From the NCBI GenBank assembly GCA_000245075.1, contig JH599969.1, positions 22,186 through 80,599 on the forward strand: 58,414 nucleotides of DNA, given 5' to 3'. Each line of letters starts with the position of its first letter. Positions within the stretch are counted from its first letter, which is position 1. The notes beneath the pieces were generated by a model. The model ran no database searches, was not told the origin of the DNA, and saw only the letters and a list, made by a program, of their open reading frames with translations. Shown here in pieces: positions 46,313-54,278 of the stretch. The stretch comes from Acetobacteraceae bacterium AT-5844. GTDB taxonomy: Bacteria > Pseudomonadota > Alphaproteobacteria > Acetobacterales > Acetobacteraceae. The position numbers and the translations under genes are program-made.

Positions 46313-46636
46313 TCAACCGCGAGGAGGCAAGGGGGCAGCCGGCCGGCTGCCGCGTGCCGGGCTCGCCGGCAGGTAGCCGATGCTCCCGGATTCGCCCTGG
46401 CCTATGAACTGGGCGAAGCCACCGGATTGAGTGGGCGCATCGGAGGCGTAGCTGATATTCATGCCCTCACCCTGCTGCATGACGGCGACCCTGCCACCGC
46501 CGACGACGTTCTGGGCGGTCTTGTCGTAGGTGATGGCAAAGTTCTCGCCTTGGCTGAAAATCTCGAAGGCGCGCACCGGGTAGCCGGCTGGGAGCAGGGA
46601 GAGAGGCAGAAGGGTCAGAATGACGTGGCGGAGCAT
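46313..46636 (-). CDS. Small secreted hypothetical protein
   Basis: A 107-residue protein with a signal peptide (MLRHVILTLLPLSLLPAGYPVRA, cleavage near FEIFS). A short Gly/Gln/Ser-rich mature domain follows, with repeated -GEG/-GQGES- turns (VMQQGEGMNIS, FIGQGESGSIGYL) suggesting beta strands. The tail is basic and Pro-rich. I recognise no family. GGAAA lies upstream of the ATG at 46636. It is divergent from the response regulator and shares the regulatory region that holds a PmrA-like box. It may be an accessory of the sensor kinase, as YgiW-type small periplasmic proteins sit beside qseBC (inference). Confidence 0.65.
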   Translation of the reverse strand: MLRHVILTLLPLSLLPAGYPVRAFEIFSQGENFAITYDKTAQNVVGGGRVAVMQQGEGMNISYASDAPTQSGGFAQFIGQGESGSIGYLPASPARGSRPAAPLPPRG

Positions 46637-46685
46637 CGTCGTTTCCTTTTCTTCTTGGGTGCGGCCCGCCATGTCCGCCCTGAGA

Positions 46686-46702
46686 ATTAACGCCACATTA
46701 AG
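46686..46702. promoter_or_regulatory. PmrA/QseB-type box between the secreted protein and response regulator genes
   Basis: ATTAAC-GCCAC-ATTAAG, which on the minus strand is CTTAAT-N5-GTTAAT, fits the CTTAAT-N5-CTTAAT consensus with one change and the same 11-bp period as the box at 46268. It lies 31 bases before the regulator ATG and 50 before the secreted-protein ATG, so it could serve autoregulation and divergent control. Confidence 0.65.
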
Positions 46703-46732
46703 CTCCGATGACAAAGAGTGACGAAGGCCCCG

Positions 46733-47398
46733 ATGCGCGTGCTGCTGGTGGAAGACGATGCGATGCTGCTGGATGGCATGCGGCTGGGACTGAAGATGCA
46801 TGGCTTCCAGGTGGAGGCCGTCAGCCTGCTGGGCGATGCCGAGCCCGCGCTGCGCGCCACGCATTTCGACGCCGTGGTGCTGGACATCATGCTGCCCGAT
46901 GGCTCCGGCCTCGATCTGCTGCGGCAGTTGCGCGCACGGGGCGATGCGACGCCCGTGCTGCTGCTGACCGCGCGTGACGCGGTGGAGGACCGGGTGGAAG
47001 GCCTCGACCTCGGCGCGGACGACTATCTCGGCAAACCCTTCGATCTGGACGAGGTGGCGGCGAGGCTGCGCGCCATTGGCCGCCGTGCTCAGGGGCGCCC
47101 CACGCCGCAACTCACCTGGGGCGCGCTGGTGCTCGATCCGGCACGGCGGGACGTGACATTGCATGGCAGCCGCATCGCGCTCTCCCGCCGGGAATTCGCG
47201 GTGCTGGAGGTCTTGATGGAACGCCCTGGCGTCATCCTCTCGCGTGAGGAATTGCAGGAACGCCTTTATGGCTGGCTCGACGATGTCGAAAGCAATGCCA
47301 TCGAGGTCCATATCCACAAGCTGCGCCACAAGCTCGGGCGAGATGCCATCCGCACCCTGCGCGGCATTGGCTACCGCATGGGAGATCCCCTGGCATGA
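46733..47398 (+). CDS. Response regulator, OmpR/QseB type
   Basis: A 221-residue regulator. The receiver domain has MRVLLVEDDAMLLDG (acidic pair), phosphorylatable Asp51 in VVLDIMLPDGSG, the Thr in LLLTARD and Lys in DDYLGKPFDLDE. The C-terminal winged helix contains LTWGALVLDPARRDVTLHG, LSRREFAVLEVLMERPGVILSREEL and VESNAIEVHIHKLRHKLG, as in QseB/PmrA. ATG 46733 has GAAGG 5 bases upstream; GTG 46718 is an alternative. The stop overlaps the kinase start (ATGA). Confidence 0.95.
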   Translation: MRVLLVEDDAMLLDGMRLGLKMHGFQVEAVSLLGDAEPALRATHFDAVVLDIMLPDGSGLDLLRQLRARGDATPVLLLTARDAVEDRVEGLDLGADDYLGKPFDLDEVAARLRAIGRRAQGRPTPQLTWGALVLDPARRDVTLHGSRIALSRREFAVLEVLMERPGVILSREELQERLYGWLDDVESNAIEVHIHKLRHKLGRDAIRTLRGIGYRMGDPLA

Positions 47399-48750
47399 GG
47401 TCCATCCGCGCCAGGCTGATGACGATCCTTGCTGTTGCCACCACCATTATCTGGTTGTGTGGCGTCAGCTGGATCGCCGTCCACACCCAGCGGGAACTGG
47501 ACCGCATGCTGGACCAGCGCCTCGGTGAAGTCGGCCGCATGGTGAACTCCCTGCTCCGCAGCGGGGAAATCGACCCGATGGTGGCCGCGGACGCCGCCAT
47601 GTCGATGTCGCAGGGAAGCGAGAGCGGACCACGCAACTTCATCTCCTGCCAGATCTGGGATGCGGAAGGGCGCCTGATCGGCCGCTCCGGCGGCGCGCCG
47701 CTGGAAGAGCTGGCCTCCATCGGCAATGGCTTCGCCGACACCATGGTGGGAGAACAGCCCTGGCGTGTCTTCGCCGTCGTCGATGCGGTGCGCGGCACCC
47801 GCATCCTGATCGGCGACAATCTGGAGGAACGGCAGGCCATCGTCCGTCAGGTGGTGCTGGGGCTGGTGGTTCCGGCCGCGGCGCTGCTGCCTTTGCTGGC
47901 GGCGCTGATCTGGCTTGCCGTCTCGCACGGGCTGCGGCCGCTGGACATGGCCGCGACGGTGCTGCGCCAGCGCAAGCCGGCCGATCTGGCGCCGCTGAGC
48001 CCGGCGGATTTGCCGGTCGAGGTCCGCCCCATGTTCCAGGCGCTCGACAGCCTGCTGGAGCGCCTGGCCGAATCCCGTGCCCAGGAGCAGACCTTCACGG
48101 CCTTCGCCGCGCATGAGCTGCGCACGCCGCTCGCCGGCCTCCGCCTGCAGGCGCAACTCGCCATGGCGGCGGATACGGAAGCCACGCGGCAATCCGCGCT
48201 GAAGCAGATCATCGTCGCGGTGGACCGCATGACGGCGCTGGTGCGGCAATTGCTGGAACTCTCGCGGCTGGATGGAGAGGCCGCGCCGCCCGAGCGCAGC
48301 GTGGATGCGGCGGAACTGCTGGATGAAACGGCGCGGCGCATGCACCCCATGCCCTGCGCCCTTCAGGTCGCGCCCTCGCTCAGGGGTGTGCCGGTGCGGG
48401 TCGATCCCGGCCTGTTTTCCATGACCCTGCGCAACCTGCTGGAAAACGCCATCCAGCAGAGCCCGGCGGGCGAGGAGGTGGTGTGCGAGGCGCACCGGGA
48501 CGCGGACCATCTCGTCATTGCCGTGCGCGACCGTGGCCCTGGCATTCCTCCGGCCGAGCTTCAGCACATCCGCAAGCGCTTCTTCCGTGGGCGGCACAAG
48601 AGCGCCGGAGGCAGCGGGCTGGGCCTTGCCATTGCCGATGCCGCCATGCGCAAGGCCGGTGGCATGCTGCGGTTCCGGAACAGGCCGGAGGGCGGGCTGG
48701 TGGCGGAGATGCTGCTGCCGGTGGAGCCAGAGGCCGCCAGGGCCAGTTGA
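47395..48750 (+). CDS. Sensor histidine kinase, QseC/PmrB-like
   Basis: A 451-residue membrane kinase. TM1 is at ~8-27, a ~120-residue periplasmic sensor follows, and TM2 is at ~153-178 (LGLVVPAAALLPLLAALIWLAV), then a HAMP-like linker. The H-box AAHELRTPLAGLRLQAQLA carries His240. The catalytic domain has N-box LLENAIQQSPAGEEV, G1 VRDRGPGIPPAE and G2 GSGLGLAIADAAM. The short N-terminus and HTQRELDRMLDQRL region resemble QseC. It is translationally coupled to the response regulator. Confidence 0.94.
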   Translation: MRSIRARLMTILAVATTIIWLCGVSWIAVHTQRELDRMLDQRLGEVGRMVNSLLRSGEIDPMVAADAAMSMSQGSESGPRNFISCQIWDAEGRLIGRSGGAPLEELASIGNGFADTMVGEQPWRVFAVVDAVRGTRILIGDNLEERQAIVRQVVLGLVVPAAALLPLLAALIWLAVSHGLRPLDMAATVLRQRKPADLAPLSPADLPVEVRPMFQALDSLLERLAESRAQEQTFTAFAAHELRTPLAGLRLQAQLAMAADTEATRQSALKQIIVAVDRMTALVRQLLELSRLDGEAAPPERSVDAAELLDETARRMHPMPCALQVAPSLRGVPVRVDPGLFSMTLRNLLENAIQQSPAGEEVVCEAHRDADHLVIAVRDRGPGIPPAELQHIRKRFFRGRHKSAGGSGLGLAIADAAMRKAGGMLRFRNRPEGGLVAEMLLPVEPEAARAS

Positions 48751-48783
48751 GGCCGGAAAAAGCTTATTCCCGGCCGTGCATCC

Positions 48784-49092
48784 TCACCAGACGGGACGCG
48801 GCGATTCCACGCCGCCCGGCATGGCGGCGCCATTGCGGCGCATGCACTCACGATAGGCCTTGGTCTCGGCCACCCGGATTTCGTAGTTCACGCGGTTCTC
48901 GTTGGCCCAGCTTCCCAGCAGGCGCTGGTGGCCGAGATTGACTACCTCCGGGTCGTTCCGCGCCTCGGAGCGGCAGGCGGTTTGCATCGGCGTGTCGGGC
49001 ACCAGATTGGGCGCGGGGGCGGGGTTGGAGCTGCCACAGGCGGCGAGGGTGGCCAGCATGGCCAGGGGGAGGTAACGCGTCAGTCGGGTCAT
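48784..49092 (-). CDS. Small hypothetical lipoprotein
   Basis: A 102-residue protein with a lipoprotein signal (LAMLATLAACGSS, Cys19) and a short mature part. The latter has two further Cys residues (TACRSEARNDPEVVNL, RECMRRNGA) that could form a disulfide. I recognise no family by name. It overlaps the nudC stop by 4 bases (ATGA on the minus strand) and is probably co-translated with it. ATG 49092. Confidence 0.75.
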   Translation of the reverse strand: MTRLTRYLPLAMLATLAACGSSNPAPAPNLVPDTPMQTACRSEARNDPEVVNLGHQRLLGSWANENRVNYEIRVAETKAYRECMRRNGAAMPGGVESPRPVW

Positions 49093-50030
49093 TCGGTGGC
49101 CTCCAGCCAGTCTTCGATCAACCGGCGGGCAATCGAATCGGGACGCGGCAGGCTGAAGCCCAGCGCCGCGTGGTTTCGCAAGTCCTCCCGGCTGAACCAG
49201 CGCGCATCGCGCAGCTCCGCCGGGTCGATGGTGATGTCCTCGCTCAGCCCCTCGGCATGGAAGCCCAGCATGATGCTGGCAGGGAAGGGCCATGGCTGGG
49301 AGGAATGGTACCACGCCTGGCCGACCTGGACGCCGGTTTCCTCCAGCACCTCCCGCCGCACGGCTTCCTCCAGGCTTTCGCCCGGTTCCACGAAGCCAGC
49401 GAGGGTCGAGTACATGGTGGTGTTGGGGAAGCGCGTGGAATGGGCCAGCAGCACGCGCGGGCCCTCGGCGGTCTCCCGCACCACCAGCATGATCACGGCC
49501 GGATCGGTGCGCGGGAAGTGCTGGGTGTTGCAGGCGGTGCAGACCATGGCGTTGCCGGCGCTGCGCGGGGCGCAGGGCGCGCCGCAGACGCCGCAGAAAC
49601 GGTGGCGCAGCCGCCAGTGCAGCAGGCCGCGCGCATGGGCCAGCACGCTGGCCTCGCCGGCCGGCAGCAGCCCTGCCACGCCCCGCAGATCGGAGAAACG
49701 GCCGAAGCCTTCGGGCAGCAGGGGCAGCGGGTCCTCGGCGGCGGAACAGTCCACGGCGAAGACCGGGCGGCCTTCCCACAGGCCGAGCAGCGCCCAGGGG
49801 CCTTCCGCCATGCGCACGGCCGCCGCGGCCTCGGCGGAGAGAAGGATGGCCTCGGGCCGTCCTTCCTCCACGCCCTTCATCAGGCTCTGGCTGCGCCAGA
49901 CGGGCACGAACAGCGCGTCGGGCGAGGCGAGGGCGGCGGCGACGAAGGCTTCGTCGTCCCGCTGACCGGAGACTCGGTCGAGCGGGCTGCCGGTATAGGC
50001 ATTGGGGCGGCTGGCAGGAACGGACAACAT
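49089..50030 (-). CDS. nudC: NADH pyrophosphatase (Nudix; NudC type)
   Basis: A 313-residue NAD(H) diphosphatase, or decapping-type enzyme, releasing NMN(H) and AMP. It has the zinc ribbon CGVCGAPC...CTAC in the middle and the FPRTDPAVIMLV linker. The Nudix box GFVEPGESLEEAVRREVLEETG lies at ~212-234, followed by the NudC SQPWPFPASIMLGF (SQPWPFPxS) signature. ATG 50030 is preferred; upstream in-frame ATGs (to 50132) would add a low-complexity Pro/Gly leader. Confidence 0.95.
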   Translation of the reverse strand: MLSVPASRPNAYTGSPLDRVSGQRDDEAFVAAALASPDALFVPVWRSQSLMKGVEEGRPEAILLSAEAAAAVRMAEGPWALLGLWEGRPVFAVDCSAAEDPLPLLPEGFGRFSDLRGVAGLLPAGEASVLAHARGLLHWRLRHRFCGVCGAPCAPRSAGNAMVCTACNTQHFPRTDPAVIMLVVRETAEGPRVLLAHSTRFPNTTMYSTLAGFVEPGESLEEAVRREVLEETGVQVGQAWYHSSQPWPFPASIMLGFHAEGLSEDITIDPAELRDARWFSREDLRNHAALGFSLPRPDSIARRLIEDWLEATE

Positions 50031-50146
50031 GCGGGCGCGACCCTGCCACGCAGCCGCGGGCGGGGCAATGCCATGGGGCCATGACATCGGCGCCATGCCG
50101 GACCCCCCCTTGCCTCGGAGGGGGGGCGCCATGATATCGTGTCCTC

Positions 50147-50243
50147 GGAAGGTTGGTGGCGGACAGGCGTCTCGCCAACCCGGTCAGGTCCGGAAGGAAG
50201 CAGCCGTAACGAGCTCTCGCTTGGGTCGTTTCATCGGCCTTCC
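50147..50243 (+). ncRNA. ffs: Signal recognition particle 4.5S RNA
   Basis: It contains the universally conserved apical region GGTCAGGTCCGGAAGGAAGC followed by AGCCGTAACGAG (about 50177-50208), the Ffh-binding helix-8 sequence. The ends GGAAGG (50147-50152) and CCTTCC (50238-50243) pair to close a hairpin-like RNA of ~97 nt. It lies just before dnaX, the usual location in alphaproteobacteria. Exact ends are inferred from pairing. Confidence 0.92.
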
Positions 50244-50306
50244 ACCTTTCTGCCGGTTGGCGGCACCCCGGCCCGTCGCGGCCCTATCCCCGGATCTCGC
50301 CGCCCC

Positions 50307-52217
50307 ATGAGCAGTGACATTTCCGACGACGCTTCCGATGCCCCGCCGCTGCCCGAGGGCCCTGGCCTGTTTGGCGAGGAGGCCCCGCCGCCCGTGCCCG
50401 AAGGCCCCGGCCTGTTCGGTGAAGAGGCGCCCGCCGCCGCCGTTGCTGCCGAGCCCGCCGTGAGCGCCGAGGCGCCCTCCACCCCCTACCGGGTTCTGGC
50501 GCGCAAATACCGGCCGCAGAATTTCGACGAGGTGGTGGGCCAGGACGCGCTGGTGCGCACCCTGCGCAACGCCTTCGCCCAGAACCGCGTGGCCCATGCC
50601 TTCATGCTCACCGGCGTGCGCGGCGTGGGCAAGACCACCACCGCCCGCATCATCGCCCGCGCGCTGAACTGCGTGGGCGCGGATGGCAATGGCGGCCCCA
50701 CCGCCAGCCCCTGCGGCGTCTGCCCGGAATGCCAGGCCATCCTGGCCGACCGGCACCCGGACGTGCTGGAGCTGGACGCGGCCTCCAACAACGGCGTGGA
50801 CAATATCCGCGAGCTGCGGGAGGCGGTGCGGTATCGCCCGGCCCGCGCGCGCTTCAAGGTCTATATCCTCGACGAAGTGCACATGCTGTCGACGGCGGCC
50901 TTCAACGCGCTGCTGAAGACGCTCGAGGAGCCGCCACCGCAGGTCAAATTCATCTTCGCCACCACCGAGATCCGCAAGGTCCCGGCCACCATCCTCTCCC
51001 GCTGCCAGCGCTTCGACCTGCGCCGCGTGCCGCAGGAGCAGCTGCGCGCCTATTTCACGGACATCGCCGGGCGCGAGAAGATCGCGGCGGAGGAGGAGGC
51101 GATCGCCATGATCGCCCGCGCCGCCGATGGCTCGGTGCGCGACGGCCTCTCCCTGCTGGATCAGGCCATCGCCCAGGCCGCGGGTGCCGAGGGCGGCATC
51201 CAGGCCGCCATGGTGCGGGACATGCTGGGGCTGGCGGACCGCTCCCTGCTGCTGGACCTGCTGGAAGGCGTGTTCCGGGGCGATATCGCCGCCGTGCTGA
51301 ACACCATGGACCACGGCCATGAACGCGGCGCCGACCCCGGCGTGGTGCTGGCCGACCTGCTGGAACTCACCCATACCCTGACCCGCCTGCGGGCCGTGCC
51401 CTCCCTGCGCCAGGACCCCTCCATGCCGGAGGCGGAGCGCGTGCGCGGCGTGGCGCTGGCGGAAAAGCTTTCCATCCCCGTGCTGGGCCGGGCCTGGCAG
51501 GTGCTGCTGAAGGGCATCTCCGAGGTGGCGGAGGCGCCGGACCGCCGCGCGGCGGCCGAGATGGTGCTCATCCGCCTCGCGCATCTGGCCGAGATGCCGA
51601 CGCCCGGCGACCTCGTCCGCCGCCTGACCGAAAATGGCGCCGCGCCGCAAATGCCGCCCTCCCTGCCCAATGGCGGTGGCCCTGGCGGCGGTGCCACCCG
51701 CGCGGTGGCCAATGGCGCGCCGATGATGGTGGCGGAAGCGCCCGCGCTGCTGCCCCAGCCCCGTGCCTTCCGCGAATTGGTGGCGCTGGCCTCCGGCCGC
51801 CAGCCGATGCTGCATGCCCACCTGCTGCACAGCGTGCATCTGGTGGATTTCGCGCCCGGCCGCCTGGAGCTGCGCCCGCGCCCCGAGGCACCGCGGGACC
51901 TCGCCGGGCAGCTCACCGCCTTCCTCCAGGAAGCCACCGGCAACCGCTGGACCATCACCCTCTCCAATGCCGAGGGCGAGCCGACGCTCGCCGAGCAAGG
52001 GAAGCACGCCGCCAGCGAGCGGCTGGCCATGGCAGAGGCGCACCCGATGGTGCAGGCTATCCTGCTCGCCTTCCCTGGTGCCAAGGTGGAGGCCGTCCGG
52101 GACGAAAGCCTAGATGATTATGGCCTGCCGGCCCTGGACCTGCCTTCCGACAGCGACGATATGGGACCTGAATTCGCGCCTCCCGACGCTGAATCGGCCG
52201 ATCTCGACGACCTCTGA
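50307..52217 (+). CDS. dnaX: DNA polymerase III subunit gamma/tau
   Basis: A 636-residue clamp-loader ATPase. A low-complexity N-terminus (1-55) has a tandem 15-residue repeat ([12 protein letters not shown] at 16-27 and 31-42). Then come [26 protein letters not shown], Walker [10 protein letters not shown] (103-111) and a zinc module ending CGVCPECQ. Walker [14 protein letters not shown]-containing [12 protein letters not shown], and a tau-type C-terminal domain with a [20 protein letters not shown] segment follow. I see no slippery A-rich site, so a separate gamma form by frameshifting is not supported. ATG 50307; ybaB follows after 16 bases. Confidence 0.95.
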   Translation: MSSDISDDASDAPPLPEGPGLFGEEAPPPVPEGPGLFGEEAPAAAVAAEPAVSAEAPSTPYRVLARKYRPQNFDEVVGQDALVRTLRNAFAQNRVAHAFMLTGVRGVGKTTTARIIARALNCVGADGNGGPTASPCGVCPECQAILADRHPDVLELDAASNNGVDNIRELREAVRYRPARARFKVYILDEVHMLSTAAFNALLKTLEEPPPQVKFIFATTEIRKVPATILSRCQRFDLRRVPQEQLRAYFTDIAGREKIAAEEEAIAMIARAADGSVRDGLSLLDQAIAQAAGAEGGIQAAMVRDMLGLADRSLLLDLLEGVFRGDIAAVLNTMDHGHERGADPGVVLADLLELTHTLTRLRAVPSLRQDPSMPEAERVRGVALAEKLSIPVLGRAWQVLLKGISEVAEAPDRRAAAEMVLIRLAHLAEMPTPGDLVRRLTENGAAPQMPPSLPNGGGPGGGATRAVANGAPMMVAEAPALLPQPRAFRELVALASGRQPMLHAHLLHSVHLVDFAPGRLELRPRPEAPRDLAGQLTAFLQEATGNRWTITLSNAEGEPTLAEQGKHAASERLAMAEAHPMVQAILLAFPGAKVEAVRDESLDDYGLPALDLPSDSDDMGPEFAPPDAESADLDDL

Positions 52218-52233
52218 AAGCCCTGGAGTATTC

Positions 52234-52578
52234 ATGAAGAACCTTGCCGGCATGCTGAAGCAGGCCCAGCAGATGCAGTCCAAGATGCAGGAGATGCAGG
52301 CGCGGCTGGAAGCCACGTTGGTGGACGGCGCCGCTGGCGGCGGGATGGTGAAGGTCACGCTCTCCGGCAAGGGTGAGCTGAAGAAGCTGACCATCGACCC
52401 CTCCCTGGTCGATCCCGAAGAGAAGGAGGTCCTGGAGGACCTGATCGTCGCCGCCCATGCCGATGCGAAGCAGAAGGTGGAGACGATGATGGCCGAGGAA
52501 ATGCAAAAGGCCACGGCCGGCCTGAACATTCCCGGCATGGGTGGTGGCCTGCCCGGCGGCTTCAAGCTGCCCTTCTGA
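52234..52578 (+). CDS. ybaB: YbaB/EbfC family nucleoid-associated protein
   Basis: A 114-residue DNA-binding dimer. The N-terminal coiled coil ([26 protein letters not shown]) leads to a beta region [23 protein letters not shown] and a second helix. A Met/Gly/Pro-rich tail ends GGFKLPF. The dnaX-ybaB-recR order is conserved in bacteria. CTGGAG lies upstream of ATG 52234. Confidence 0.95.
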   Translation: MKNLAGMLKQAQQMQSKMQEMQARLEATLVDGAAGGGMVKVTLSGKGELKKLTIDPSLVDPEEKEVLEDLIVAAHADAKQKVETMMAEEMQKATAGLNIPGMGGGLPGGFKLPF

Positions 52579-52602
52579 CGCTGCTGATGCTTCCACCTGC
52601 CC

Positions 52603-53220
52603 ATGCTCCCACCTGAAGGCGGCGAGAACGCCACCGATCAGGTGGAACGCCTGATCGCGCTGCTCGCCAAACTTCCCGGCATGGGCCGGCGCAGCGCGCG
52701 CCGGGCCGCGCTGAAGCTGTTGCGCGACCCCGGCGGGCTGATGCTGCCGCTGGCCGATGCCATGCGCGCCACGGCGGAAGCCGTCCGCCCCTGCCGCATC
52801 TGCGGCAATCTCGACACTCGCGACCCCTGCCATATCTGCGTCGACCCGCACCGGGAGCAGGACATCGTCTGCGTCGTCGAAGGCGTGGCCGATCTCTGGG
52901 CGCTGGAACGCGCCCGGGTGCATCGCGGCCTGTACCATGTGCTGGGGGGCGTTCTCTCTGCCCTCTCGGGCGTCGGGCCTGGGGATCTGCGGATCGAATC
53001 CCTGCTGGCACGCGTCTCGGCGGGGGAAATCCGCGAGGTCATCCTCGCGCTGCCCGCCACGGTCGATGGCGCCACCACGGCGCATTACCTGCACGACCGG
53101 CTGCGCCCTTCGGGCGTGGTGGTCACGCGCCTGGCCCAGGGCGTGCCCATGGGCGGCGCGCTGGATGTCATGGATGACGGCACGCTGGCCGCTGCCCTGA
53201 AGGCCCGTCGCCCCGCCTAA
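52603..53220 (+). CDS. recR: Recombination mediator RecR
   Basis: A 205-residue RecFOR-pathway protein. It has a helix-hairpin-helix (LIALLAKLPGMGRRSARRAALKLL), a zinc finger CRICGNLDTRDPCHIC, and a Toprim domain (DIVCVVEGVADLWALERARVHRGLYHVLGG...). The C-terminal motif TRLAQGVPMGGALDVMDDGTL is typical. ATG 52603, 24 bases after ybaB. Confidence 0.96.
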   Translation: MLPPEGGENATDQVERLIALLAKLPGMGRRSARRAALKLLRDPGGLMLPLADAMRATAEAVRPCRICGNLDTRDPCHICVDPHREQDIVCVVEGVADLWALERARVHRGLYHVLGGVLSALSGVGPGDLRIESLLARVSAGEIREVILALPATVDGATTAHYLHDRLRPSGVVVTRLAQGVPMGGALDVMDDGTLAAALKARRPA

Positions 53221-53236
53221 GGCGGAAAAGATGGGC

Positions 53237-53300
53237 AGAAGATGAACATTCTGCGCCCCGAGCGAACGTGATTGTGCGTTTTTCTGCCGCTTCATCTTCT
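53237..53300. repeat. Hyphenated dyad between recR and the next gene
   Basis: AGAAGATGAA (53237-53246) and TTCATCTTCT (53291-53300) are perfect 10-bp inverted repeats separated by 44 bases. They end 47 bases before the start at 53348. They may be operator half-sites or a long-range RNA stem; nothing else marks this gap. Confidence 0.4.
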
Positions 53301-53347
53301 CTGTTAGCGCGCGCAACCGAATCCGCCGCGAAGGCAGAGGAGAGCCA

Positions 53348-54166
53348 ATGAACCGGCTGGAAACGCTTGCAGCCCGGCTGCAGATCACAAGGGGTGGCGT
53401 ACCTGCCAGGCTGACGGTGCTCTCGATCGATCTGCGCCACACCGCCGAGGCGGTGGCCAAGGGCCGGCCCGACCGCCTGGCGGGCGAGCTGGAGGCGACG
53501 TTCGAGACCATTCGCCCTCTCTTCGCCGCAGGCTTCGCGGGCGCGCCGGGGGCGGAGACAGGGGATATCCGGTTCTCGGTCACGCCCGATGCCGGCGGGC
53601 TGCGGATCGCGGTGACGCATGCTGGGCACGGCCCGCTTCTGGTCTGGCTGCTGATCCGCGCCATCGAGGCCCAGGCGCAAACCCCGCCCGGCGCCTTTGA
53701 GCGCCTTCTCACCCTGCTCGATGGCGATAAGGAAGCAGCGCGGAGGATGTTCGACCCTCTCGATTTTGCCGCCGATATCGCGCGGATCACCGTCGAGGCC
53801 GTGGGCGAGCCCCTCCATGCTCTCGAGCTGTCGAGGCCGCCTCTCCGCCCCGATCTCGCCCCCATCGCCGCGCAGATCGAGCCGGGGCGTGATCCCTTGC
53901 GCTTCGCGGTGCCGGAGGACGCGAGCCTGGATGAGGCGGTGGAACATGGGTTCCTGACCCTGCTGGACCTGGGCGTCTTTTCCCACCCCAGCCTGCCCCC
54001 GCCGGATGTCGGGGAGGCCGAGCTGCATCTGCACCGCCTGCCTGGCGGGGCTGAGTTCGTGGTCACCGGCTGGGCGGATGAACCCTGCTTCCTCGCCGAA
54101 CTGCTGCATGTGATCGCGGACGGAGAACCGGCCTCGGTGCGGGCCATGGCGGCGGAAGCCGGCTGA
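53348..54166 (+). CDS. Conserved-looking hypothetical protein
   Basis: A 272-residue soluble, acidic protein with no signal peptide or membrane helix. It alternates predicted helices and strands (LTVLSIDLRHTAEAVAKGRPDRLAGELEATFETI; IRFSVTPDAGGLRIAVTHAGHGPLLVWLLIRAIEAQ; AELHLHRLPGGAEFVVTGWADEPCFLAELLHVIAD). I recognise no family and no catalytic signature. GGAGAG 5 bases before ATG 53348 and high-GC codon bias support coding. It is monocistronic: it follows recR by 127 bases and converges on amtB with a terminator between. Confidence 0.75.
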   Translation: MNRLETLAARLQITRGGVPARLTVLSIDLRHTAEAVAKGRPDRLAGELEATFETIRPLFAAGFAGAPGAETGDIRFSVTPDAGGLRIAVTHAGHGPLLVWLLIRAIEAQAQTPPGAFERLLTLLDGDKEAARRMFDPLDFAADIARITVEAVGEPLHALELSRPPLRPDLAPIAAQIEPGRDPLRFAVPEDASLDEAVEHGFLTLLDLGVFSHPSLPPPDVGEAELHLHRLPGGAEFVVTGWADEPCFLAELLHVIADGEPASVRAMAAEAG

Positions 54167-54208
54167 AAGGCACGGCGCCGCGCTCCCGCTCAGCCGGCGG
54201 CACCGCAC

Positions 54209-54241
54209 AAAAAAACGCCGGGGAGATCGCTCTCCCCGGCG
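54209..54241 (-). terminator. Rho-independent terminator of glnK-amtB
   Basis: An 11-bp perfect stem (CGCCGGGGAGA / TCTCCCCGGCG, 54216-54226 and 54231-54241) has a 4-nt loop. On the minus strand it is followed directly by seven T residues (54215-54209). It lies 38 bases past the amtB stop. On the plus strand only CCCGTTTT follows, so it may also act weakly on the hypothetical gene. Confidence 0.85.
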
Positions 54242-54278
54242 CCCGTTTTCCAGCCCCCGCGAGGGGGGAGGGGCTGGC

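Noticed and set aside
50184-52043. 619-codon open frame antisense to dnaX and the 4.5S RNA
   Set aside because: Shadow frame; overlaps a structural RNA and has His/Gln/Gly-rich low-complexity composition.
50307-52217. Possible programmed frameshift in dnaX giving gamma
   Set aside because: No A-rich slippery heptamer followed by a stem-loop was found; the frame is open to the end.
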